Origin: Tetracentron sinense
Taxonomy: Eukaryota > Streptophyta > Magnoliopsida > Trochodendrales > Trochodendraceae
Direction: 5' to 3'
Assembly (NCBI GenBank): GCA_015143295.1
Contig: CM026561.1
Location: 42,350,875-42,414,874, forward strand
Length of the DNA stretch: 64,000 nucleotides
A model generated the notes under the pieces. That model had not been told where the DNA came from, searched no databases, and was given only the letters and a program-made list of their open reading frames with translations. This document shows, piece after piece, positions 42,001 through 54,000 of the stretch. Position 1 is the stretch's first letter. Each line of letters starts with the position of its first letter. Made by a program: the position numbers and the translations under genes.

Positions 42001-45000
42001 ACAAAAATAATTAAAGGAAAAGTGCCAAGTTAATTTTGGAAGGCTTAACCATGAAGTATCCGTTGATATTCATATTTACATAAATTTGCATGAGTTGCAT
42101 CAAAGTCCACTTTTATGCAAAACTTGAAACATTTTTAATATGTGAACCATTAAAACTTGATGTAAGTACATTAACACCTATCATCCTACCGTTTTTAGAA
42201 TACATAGAAAAAATGCATTTGGAAAACGAACAATTTCAACAAAATCTTTCAATTTCTTATTTACTATGTTCAACTCTATGTATTCCCTCTCTCAATAGAG
42301 TACATCGCATGGAGAGAAATGGCTATAACAGAGTCTGTTATTCGTATTAACAGCTACTCTATGAGGAATATTTTTATGCGGTGCTAATGATTTTGTCTAG
42401 ACGTAGGTCACAATCCAATTTCTTATGACTAATCATGTGTTGAAATGCACTCTTATCCTCACTACTGTTGTTCCTGATCACGAGAAAGGGACTGCATTTC
42501 ACTTGTTGATTCTTAAGTGTCTTTTCCCCACATAAATAGTCCTCTTTTTGGTTTTGTTGGAGACATCCAACTGATGAAGATAGGGTCCTATTTCTAGTCC
42601 AGGCTTATCCAGATAGGTAATAACATTGGCTTATCTGGGCCTGACCTCTTAGCTGGCTATTAGCTGGTGGTGGCCATAATCCATTTAAGGCAAAGTATTT
42701 TGGGCTCAGTTTTTTTTTTTTCAGATGCTGTCTACTTAATTATTATTATTTTTGATCGGTAAGCAGAGAAACGAACAAAGTTCATCCGATCGGCAAATGG
42801 AAATTGTGCCAGTCTTAAAAGAGTGCCAAATCTTATATGATATTCTGATATTCTATAGATGCTTGAGGTGATTATGATCATAAGTCACATCAGCTTCTAG
42901 TTTCCTGGCTATGCAAGGGTATGGGGCTTTAGGGGATTGCAATTTAGATTCTGTGTTGGAGTAATGGATCTCAATGTCCGAGCATCGTATATCTCAGTCT
43001 AGTTTACTGGAAGCTTTCATGTTGTGGTAGGACTGGTACAGAATTGCAAGCTTCTCTCTTCGGCCTTTGCAAAACGAAGTCATACTGGAATAGTTAATGT
43101 CTGACCCTCAAACTACATTGCGCGGATTCTTTAAGACAACAAGCTTGCCCCATGTTAAAACATGTGAATGTGGACATGAACACGGTTGTTGTGACTTGTG
43201 ACTCATCACTCATATTAGAAGAATCTATGCATCTTGGGTATAGACACGAACACGATTGATACGTACCTATAACTTTTAGTTTTTATTATACAAAAGTATA
43301 CAACTTCATATAATTAGCATAAATTTCAGTAAATTCTTTCTAACTCACATCATCAGAAAAGAGAAGCTGTTAGCCGATAAGGAAAGGGGAAAGAATCACA
43401 ATCAATTTGTTTTCACTAGAAAAAAATAGGAAGAATTACTGGTCCCTGTAACAGAAAGAAATTTGGTGGGGGGGGTCAATAGACTGAATTCAAACATCTT
43501 TTAAATTAATCATCTTTGAGATTAACATTAACATTTAGAATTAATATATATTAATCATTTCATTAGTTGATTTTCTTTAATTGATGCCTTATCTATATTG
43601 TTTGGTGAATAATAGCTTGTAATACATTGTTTAGTGTTTATTTGAGATTAACATTAACCTGTAAAATTAATATATGTTTATTTCTTCATTAATTTATTAT
43701 TTGCTTTAATTCATGTTTTAATCTTCTATAGTATTATTCATATAATGTTTAAAGTACAATAATTTTAAACATAAAGAAATTAAAATATCCTCCCGCGTCC
43801 CCGAATGTTTTTTTTGGTATTCGCCGTGTTCGACACCTTGAATTAGAGTTCGACTTCAACACTCGTGTTTGTAGCTCTATAATTCGGATTAGGTTTATCG
43901 TTGGATGAACTGCATTGCTGATATTGATCAGTGAACACCAAAGTGGGGCAATTGTCAGGTTTAGAGAGGAGGGCCGAGGATGGGGAGTAGGACGAAGTGA
44001 AAGACGCTAACCGAATAGTTAGAGATGCCGCAAGCAAAGATCATATAGCCTAATTGACTACAAGTTGAATAAGCTATGACCTTCTTTGGATCGTTTTGTA
44101 ATATTGTTGGCTTGGTTGGACCAATAAAATGAAGTATCCGGGCTTTGTTCAGAAAATAACCACTTGTAACATAAAATATATGATTATTGCTTGTATCATA
44201 AACAATTCTTATTTATAATATATGAGCGATATCAAACTGCTAATCAATTGAGTAATATGATAAGTATGTCAAATATTTGGCAGAAGACGAGAGATAATTG
44301 AAAAAAAAAAGTCATTGCTAAAAAGTGGTATTGGTAGCATTTGTCCTACATGTGCAAATCGAAATTGGGCAGATCTTTACCCGGAGTAGAGGATAAACCT
44401 AAAAGAATTGAAGAGGACCATTATGGAACAAGAAAATGACAGCGATTTGGATTGGATTTCGATGAAACAATACATCAATGAGAGGTTAGTTCGAAAAGTT
44501 TAGTGATTTTTTTTGTTGCAATTTTGATTTTTTGAACCTTATGGCACCTGACTCAACAATCGAAACCGGGAAAAAAGATGCTTAAAGCTATTCTATTGAC
44601 CTTTTAGAGATAGATCCCAAGTCAAGTTGGGCCCATGAGTTTGTTAAATGAGAAGAACAACAGATAAACACGATCCCCGTGGCCTCCTCCATCCCCAGTA
44701 GGGAGGCATGGACTTCCAGACTCCTTGATACATATGATAAAATGTCTGGGAAAGCTCTATTGCTAGTTCGCGAGGCAATCTACATCGATGTAATAAAAGC
44801 GAGGGGCCCACGACAATGATTGAATGCCCGTTTGGGAATAAAGTCAGAGCAAACTAAAAAAGACTGTAACCTTACAAGTGCAGCCGCGAAGGCTTGTTCC
44901 TCCACCGTTGTAGCTCTTGTTCTTCTTCCTTCCCCAAGATTCATTCAACCGGACTGGGCCTGGGCTTTGGACTCTACCCTGCTCACTAAGGGGTCCCTTT

Positions 45001-48000
45001 GGAGTTCAACTGCTATGTTTTGTGGAAGCCAACCAACTCTTATCCAGTAACCATATTGAGGGGAGCCAGCACTAAGAGACATGAAGCGGGCAGATAACAA
45101 GAAGCAGATTCTCCGTAGTTGTTACAGCTCTTGTTTTCCTCTATCTGAGTTAATAGGAAGGGCTCAGGGGCAGCTCAATCCACAGAAGCGACCCCTTGAG
45201 CATACTTGAGTGCCGTAGTTAATAGTGGATCTCTCTCTCTCTCTCTCTCTCTCGTGCGTGCCTTGATCGCTTCACTCACTCCAATCCCACCCTAAAAATG
45301 ACATGCATTGGAAACAAAAGTTCTTACTCTAATCAGCCTAGAAGGCCCAAACATTCAATTCCTATGCAACTAACTTATTTTGAATTTTTACACCCAAGAA
45401 TTATAGCAAATTTTGGAAAAAACTAGACTTATTTACTTTAAAGACTCTTCAACTTTGAAGGCGTTAACAACTCTTTGACTCGTTTGACTCCTACTGAAGA
45501 AATGTTTGGACATCCAAAACTTACTCTAATCCAATTCCAAATTAGGATATTCCTACCATCAAACAATCATGTTGCATATCCACTATCTGGATAAGGATAT
45601 GCTTTTTTCCAAACAACCTAGTTGCTTATCCATAGTCTGGATAAGAGTGAACCTGCCTCCAGACAATTAATCTATTATTTTCTTCCTCTTAGAAATGTTT
45701 GGCTGAATCAATCATTCCCTATATGTGTCTCTCTGTGTGCATATATACATTTATATCCATATGCATGTGAATTTATGTGCATGTGTTTGTGTGTAACAAC
45801 ACATCGGTAGCTTTATTTTATTGAAAAATATGTCTGAGGTCTGCAAAGCATTTTTTTGTGATTCTTTCTCTATTTCATTTGTCTATGAAATGTTCTTTCC
45901 TATTTGCTAACAAATATATATTTGTAGGCATTACTTGATTGTTTCGGCAGTGACAAACTTGTTGGTGAATCTTCTTGGTGTCTGGTTCTTCAGGAACTAT
46001 GCTCGTATTAGCCTTGGTAAGTTTTTTTTTTTTTTTAATTGCAGTTACTTTCTGATTATTTATGGCTCATCATGAATCAATTTCTTGTTGTGGGTTGATG
46101 GACATACTTATTTGTCTCTGGGAGCTATTTTACTGCCATGTGCTAGCTTCTCAATTTTGAACTATAATTTATCGAAGTTCTAGTGTAGAAACTTAAGTTA
46201 GAAGACATGGATAATATGTTTAGCATGGAAAATAGAAGCTACTTCTCTGAAGTTTGCATATGTAGCTGAAGTAACCTTTATAACTTGTCATTTACTCTGA
46301 GAAACCACCAACACTGGTGTTTGCACAGAACATACTTTAGCTTTTAATAGGTTTTAGTGGCTCTGTTTCAAGTTTAATGCATTCATGATGTCAACTAGTT
46401 TAAACTTCAAACTTAACAAGTATAATGGAAAAAGAGTACCCCGATTTCTTTACTGACATGAAGCAGAACTTGTTCATTGCACTTCTTTTAGGAGTGGTTA
46501 TTCACTCTTCTGTTTTTGATAAATCTGATTACATGAGATATGACTTTTAGGGAATCGATGTATCTGGATGCCTAGCATATGTGAAAGGAATTGAATACTT
46601 AATCCTCTTGAGGAAAAGAGTCTCGATGGGTGAAGGACCTATTGTTTTTTATGAAACACAAATAGACAAATTTCACAGGCCTATGTTCTTAGGTATATGA
46701 AAATTACTTGGAGCTAATGTTGAGAGAGTCACCACCAACTCTCTCCATCTCTAGAATCTTCTCTCTCTCTCTCCGGTCTGCCCATGCTTCTCTCTTCTCC
46801 ATCTCTCTAGAATCTCCCCTCTCTAGAATTCTCTCTCTAGTTCCCTATCCCTCTCTCTAGATTTTTCCTCTCACTAGAAAATTCTTGTTTCTAGAATACC
46901 CTCCATTTAATGCACCCAACCATCTCCACCTCCTACCCCCCACTATAAAAAGAGGGTTGGGTCCTCTTGTTTGTGCATAAAAGCAACACACAAGCTCTTA
47001 CTTGTGTGAAATCCTAGTGTGTGAGTGAACTCTAGTGTGAGTGTAAGTGTGAGTATCCCTTGAGTGTTGTACATATTTGAGTTAGTGCATCAATAAAGAG
47101 CTTCTTTATTTGGGTTCCGCTGCAACTATATTCAGCAATCTGGTATCAGATCCAAGTTGTCGGGGGCTGGTATTCAAGCGCTACGAAGGAGAAATCTTGT
47201 TCGTGCATAGTCCGGGATTGTGAAGTTGATTGATCTGGGATCAAGCTTACTTAGTAGAATACGTGAGGACATACCAAGTCACTATGGCGGATTTGGCGAG
47301 CGCAACCGGTGGAATCAAGAAGCTTAACGACCATAATTACAGTAACTAAAAATTCTGTATAGAATCGTACCTGCAGGGACATGATTTGTGGGAGGTCGTC
47401 AATGGTAACGATACTAATCCACCTCCTCAAGAGAATGCTGATGCATTGAGGCATTGGAAAATTAAGACCGGAAAGGCTATGTTTGTGCTTAAAACAACTA
47501 TCGAAGATGAGTTGTTTGAGCACATCAGGGATGTAGACACACCAAAAGTAGCATGAGACGCCTTTGCAGCCCTCTTCTCAAGGAAAAATGATCAAGACTT
47601 CAACAACTAGAAAATGAGCTTATGTCAACCTCACAAGGAGAAATAACAATCAACAAATACATTATGTAGGTAAAATCTCTTTGCCGTGAAATTTCACAAT
47701 TAGATTCGAAAGCTAATATTAATGAAGATAGAATGAGAAAAATCATCATCCATGGCCTGAGATCCGAATATAATGGGTTCATCATGACAATTCGTGGTTG
47801 GACAACTCAACCAACCATCTTGGACTTGCAAAATTATTGATTGATCAAGAAACTCTAGCAAAGGAGTTTCATTAAATCAGAGGTGGTGTTGGGGGGTTTT
47901 GTGGTGGGAAATCCAGCGGTTATGATTACGCATCTTCAGTTTGCGGATGATATTCTTCTTTTTTGTGGCGCTTCGGTTGATCACCTTACTCATATCGGGT

Positions 48001-51000
48001 ACTTATTTTGTTGTTTTGAGGTTGTTTCTGGGTTAAAGATTAATTTTCACAAAAGCTCGATTTTTGCAGTAGGGGAAGTGTCCAACCTGGAGATGTTGGC
48101 GAATTGCCTTGGCTGTAAGTCGGGAGTGCTTCCTACCAAATACTTAGGTCTCCCTTTGGGGGCGCCTTTTAAAGCAAAGTCGATTTGGGAGCCGATTATT
48201 GAGCGCTTTCATAGGAAACTATCGGGATGGAAATCTTCGTTGTTATCAAAAGGTGGACGACTCACCTTATTGAAGAGTACTCTTTGTAGTCTTCCGACGT
48301 ATTTCCTTTCCCTTTTCAGAATTCCTTATTCTATTGCAATTAAGCTGGAAAAGTTGCAAAGGGACTTCCTGTGGAATGAGAAGGTAACGATTAAGAAGTT
48401 GCATTTGGTGAGGTGGAAATGGGTTTGTCGGCCTAAAGTTTGTGGGGGTCTTAATATTTGGCCTTTAAAGGCGTTCAATGAGGCGTTATTGAGCAAGTGG
48501 CTTTGGCGTTTCGGGGTGGAAGGGGATAGCCTTTGGAGAGGGGTTGTTGTGGCTCGACATGGGTGTCGAGATCGTTGGGAGCCAAAGCCCTCCCGGGGCC
48601 CCCATGGGGTTGGCCTTTGGAAAGGGATTGTGGCGGGGTGGACCGAATATGTCAAACATACCCGTCTTGTGATTGGGGATGAGACGGATATTAAGTTTTG
48701 GTCCGACTGGTGGTGCGGGTCTTCTCCTTTGAATCAAGAGTTCAGGACTTTGTTTTCGATTTCTTCAGATAAATCCGCGTCAGTGGCGGAGTTGTTTAGT
48801 AGGAGAGCGGGACTTGTGGTTTGGAATCCTTCTTTCAGTAGATCTCTTAATGATTGGGAAGTGCAAGATCTCGTCTCTTTGTTGTCCCTGCTTGAATCGG
48901 TGAGTTTGGTTGAGTCCGTTAGAGATCAACGGATGTGGTCTTTAAATTCTAAAGGGCGGTTTTCTGTGAAAGGCTATCTTCAGGTTCATAGTCCGAGGCC
49001 TATGGTGGAGTTCCCCCGTCAATTGGTTTGGTATCAAGGGGTGCCTTCAAAGGTGTCGATTTTCCTTTGGTGTGCTTCTTTAGACAAAATTATGACGCTG
49101 GATAATTTGAGAAAGAGAGGTTGGAGTCTACCCAATCGCTGTTATTTGTGTTTGTTGGAGGAGGAATCGGTGGATCATTTGCTGCTTCATTGTTCATTCG
49201 CAATGCGGCTTTGGTTGTATTTTCTCTCTCAGCTCGGGGTAGCTTGGGTATTCCCCTCGTCTTTTCGGGCATTGTTATCCTGCTGGCTCTCCGGTTCGGT
49301 GGACAAGAAGTTGGAGATTATTTGGGCTCTCCTTCCAGGGGTGATCTCGTGGTCTTTATGGAAAGAGCGGAATAGGAGGGTGTTTGAAGATTCTGCATCG
49401 CACTTGGAGAGAGTTTGTACCCGCTCCCGTGCAATTTTGCGGGATTGGGTTTCAGCTAAAGAGGATTTGGAGGAGATTGGTTTTGACGAGATTATCGCTT
49501 AGGAGTAACTGGGTTATTTTAGTTGTTTTCTGTTGTTGTGGTGTTCTCTTTTCTCTTTTCCTGTCTGGCGTGTTTTGTTTGTTTGTACTCTTGGTGATTC
49601 ACTATTGGTGAATCGTCTTTTTATGCGATTACCTTTTACCGATCAAAAAAAAAAAAATTAAAGAATGAGGAGGAGGCTCACTTTAGCAGTAGAAGAGCTT
49701 GGCCAGGAGGACGGAAGGCTGGAAGCATAATTGTCAAGGCGACCAGGCGATAGACCCCATGGACGCCTAAGGCGCCCGAGGTGTCGCCTGATGAACTTTT
49801 TGTTGCAAAATTTCCCCTAATATGAGATTTATGTATGATGCATTTTCTTTTAAAAGAGACCATATATTCATATAAATTACACCATTATCAAGTTGCACAT
49901 TGATAGAACCATCGTTAGAGACAGTTCTAAGAATAATAAAGGGGGATTTCAAGTGTTGGAAAAAAATTGAATAAAAATTAAGTCTACAATGACTGTTAAA
50001 AGGGGAGAGAGAGAGATTGTGAGGGATAAAAAATAGACAGCCTAATAGGAAAAATAGAGAGAGAGAGAGGAGGAGGGAGAAAATAAGACTGAATAAAAAC
50101 TAAAAAAATAGTCCGACAGTCAAATGTGACTCTGAAAAGGGGAGAAAGAAGAGGGGGGAGAGGGAGATATCGTACCTCTTACTCTCAGTTTTTTTTATTT
50201 TTCTGATTATACTCAAGATAAGTAATAAATATAGCATTGATAAGTAAAATATATAACTATAGGGTCTGCACTTATTTAAATTATAAAAAAATTCCTTTAA
50301 ATTTGAGTTTATGAGAGTTTTGGGGGTTCTAGAAAGACTCTTAATTTGTTATTGGGCCGCCTAAGCTACCTGTAATTTAACAACCATGAAAAAAAGCAAA
50401 TAGGGACTATATGGTCCACCCATAAACAGAGAGAGACTAATTGGTCCACCCATTGAGAGAGATAACAAGTTAACATGAGAGAAACATACTTAACACCATT
50501 CGTCTCTTCTTTCTTCTTCTATCTGTTAACTTTTTTTTGTTGGATATACAAATCATAACATATTATATTGTAAAAGTCATTAGAAGTATATAAAATAATA
50601 TATTTTTTGTTTATCGAACAATCATATTTTAAAAAAAATAAATTTTATATCCTTAAACAATAATAATATTACATATATCAAATTTTTAATAATGACTGCC
50701 TGAGGCGACCAGTTGCTTGAGCCCAGCAAAGCGCCTGGTCGCCTAGGCGACCACTTGAGGCGCCTGAGGCAACGCCTTTAACAACTATGGCTGGAAGACC
50801 AAAGAAGGCAGATCAAGGAGGCCGCAGAAGAGGAGCTCTCAGACAGGGGGAGCTCAACATAGTTGAGATAGAGACTCATAACAGTCTAGATGACGATGAT
50901 GAATGCTACAACTATGGCGAGAGAGGTCACTTTGCTCGAAATTGCTAGTCAAAGAAAAAGTCAGCAGAAGGCAACTTGGTGACATCCAACAATCACTAAG

Positions 51001-54000
51001 GTGGGAGCAGTAGCGAAGAAGAGTGAGATGCTGAAGTATCCTTCGTTGTGACTAAGCAAGTCAAAGAAATCTGCTCAGAAGATGGGATTGTTTTCATGGA
51101 AATGAAGGTAGATGATCAATTTGGTACGGTCACAACTGAAATAACAGCAAAATCTATTGTGATAGAAGTAGAAGACATGACACTTGCTGCAATACAAAAT
51201 CCTGGAGTAATCGACTACAACGAAGGCTGGATCGTTGACTCAGGATGCTCCTATCGCATTACCGGTGATAAGGATAAACTGCTCAGTATGTTTGAGATAA
51301 AGGTGGCAAGTAGTGGTGACGGTTAACAACTCAAGGCTGCCAATTACTCACATTGGCAAGACCGTGATCATGCCTTGCTTCAGTCCTCATCAAGTTCAGT
51401 TGCAGAACGTCTATCATGTGCCTGGGATGAAGAAGAATCTATTGTCAGTATCACAGCTGACAACCTCAGGTAACTATGTGGTGTTTGGGCCAGAAGACAT
51501 CAAAGTGTATCTAAGCTTGAAGCCATCAGATACACTTATCATGGAGGGACGGAGGTTACAATCCAACTACGTGATGTCAGCAAAATCAACATACGTAGAC
51601 AAAATTCGAAGGAGTGAGACTGCAGATCTATGACATGCACGGCTAGGGCATGTCAACTATCATAAACTGAAAGTAATTATGAAAAAGTCGATGCTCAAGG
51701 GTCTTCCTCAACTAGATATTCGAGAAGATACCATCTGCACTGGGTGTCAATATGGTAAGGCTCTTATACATGGTGACCTTCATTGACGACTACTCAAGGT
51801 ATGTGGGTATATTTTTTGAAAGAAAAGTCTGAAGTACTAGCCAAGTTCAAGGACTTCCAAGAAAAAACTGAAAGTGAAGTACGTCAAAACTCAAAAGGTT
51901 CAGTGTCTATGCACTGACAATGGGGGATAGTGAGAGGAAATGGTGGAGATGTTGCGATCCCAAAATCGGGCGCTGCTATACATCACGAAACGTAGTATTT
52001 GACGAGGCTTCATCCTGGTGGTCATCACAAGATGTAGTACTGCCATATTCCAAGGATTTGGAGAACAAGCTACAGAAGAAACTGGTGGAGTCAACTCAAG
52101 GAGAAGATTTACTGTCCAGTCAAGAAGCTGAGCAATAAATTCACTCACCACGTGTTGGGGAATTAAGTAGGGAAGATCAGTCTACAAAATTACAGCCCGA
52201 CTTGCCAAGATCGCTAGAAAGATCTGTAGATCAATGGAAAACTGGTGTTCATTGCAAAACACTAGGATTGTTACCAAGTCAACATGAAGACGCTGAAGAA
52301 GAGTCAAGGGCACAGCTTCGCAGGTCTACCAGGCAAAGACGGTCAAATCCGAAGTTTGCCAACGCTGCTCTTGCTGAAGAAGATGGTGTAAGGGAACCAT
52401 CTACGTTCGAGGAAGCATCTCAAAGTCCTGAATGGAAAAAGACAATGGAGGAAGAGATTCTATCAACACTGAAGTAGAATCAAACCTGGGACTTAGTCCT
52501 GAAGCCCAAGGACACGAAACCCATATCCTGTTGATGGGTTTATAAGGTGAAGGCTCATCCTGATGGTTCCATAAAGAGATACGAGGCTCGACTCGTTGCC
52601 CGAGGGTTTTCTCAGCAATATGGACTAGACTATAATGAGACCTTTAGTCTAGTGGCAAAGATTACAACAATACGTGTCCTTTCAGCACTAACAGCTAACA
52701 AATCATGAAAGCTATGGCAACTGGACGTGAAGAATGCTTTCCTACATGGAGAAGTTGATCGGGTTATATACATGGAGCAACCCAAGGGCTTCAAAAGTGG
52801 AGAGCATCCCAACTATATTTGCAAACTAAGGAAAACTTTTTACATATTAAAACAAGCACTGAGAGCATGGTATGGTAAAATAGCAGAGTTTCTAGTGCAA
52901 AGTGGATACTTAGTTGCACCTCCAAATTCAAGTTTGTTCATTAAGAATAAAGATGAAAAACTAGCAATAGTGCTAGTCTACGTGGATGATCTGATCATCA
53001 CTGGAGACGATGAAGAGGAAATTCAAAGAACAAGGGAAAATCTCTCGGTTCGGTTCCAAATGAAAGAGCTTGGAGAACTTAAGCACTTTCTTAGACTTGA
53101 AGTGGAACATACACAAGAAGGCTTATTCCTGTGCCAGGAAAAATATGCGAGGGATGTTTTATTGAAATACGGCATGGTTGATTGTAAACCGGTTTCTACT
53201 CCCATGGAGGCCAACATCAAGCTATGTGCAGAGGAAGGCAAAGACTTGGAGGATTCAACCATGTACCATCAGTTAGTGGGTAGTCTAATCTACCTAACAT
53301 TGACACGGCACGACATATCTTATGCGGTTGGAGTAGTAAGCCGGTTCATGCAAAAACCTAAGAAGCCTCACCTAGAAGCGGTTCGACGAATACTTAGATA
53401 TGTGAAGGACACCTTTGACTTTGGTATCCTTTACAAGAAAGGAGGAATATGTAAGGTGGCCGGCTACTACGATGCAGATTATGTGGGTGATCAAGACATG
53501 CGTTGATCAACCATCGGGTGCATGTTCAACCTTGGTTCGGGAGTAATTTCCTGGTGCAATAAAAGACAGCCGATGGTATCACTATCGACAACTGAAGCAG
53601 AATACAGAGCAACAACAATGACATCTCAAGAGAGTACATGGTTGATGCAGCTAATGAAGAATCTACATCAACTAATGATCCAGTGGCACTGCATTATGAC
53701 AACTGATCAACGATACAGTTGGCAAAAAATCCAGTGTTCCATGCTAGAACCAAGCACGTGGAAGTGCATCACCACTTTATTAGAGAGAAAAAACTTCAAG
53801 GAGAGATAGAGATGCATCCAATCAAGACGGAGGATCTGGTAGCCGACCGACATATTCACTAAATGACTCAATCTTTCCAAGCTTGCTGAGCTTCGAAAGC
53901 TACTAGGCATGACTAGTAGAAGATCGGTGTTGGGGGAGTGTTGAGAGAGTCACCACCGACTCTCTCCATCTCTAGAATCTTCTCTCTCCAATCTCCCCAT

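Noticed and set aside
44820-45050. 76-codon frame in MTP5 intron 4
   Set aside because: No recognisable domain, and the surrounding patch looks organelle-derived or repetitive.
47883-49502. 539-codon frame as a host gene
   Set aside because: It carries L1 reverse-transcriptase and zf-RVT motifs, ends in a poly(A) tail and interrupts a copia element, so it is a LINE.
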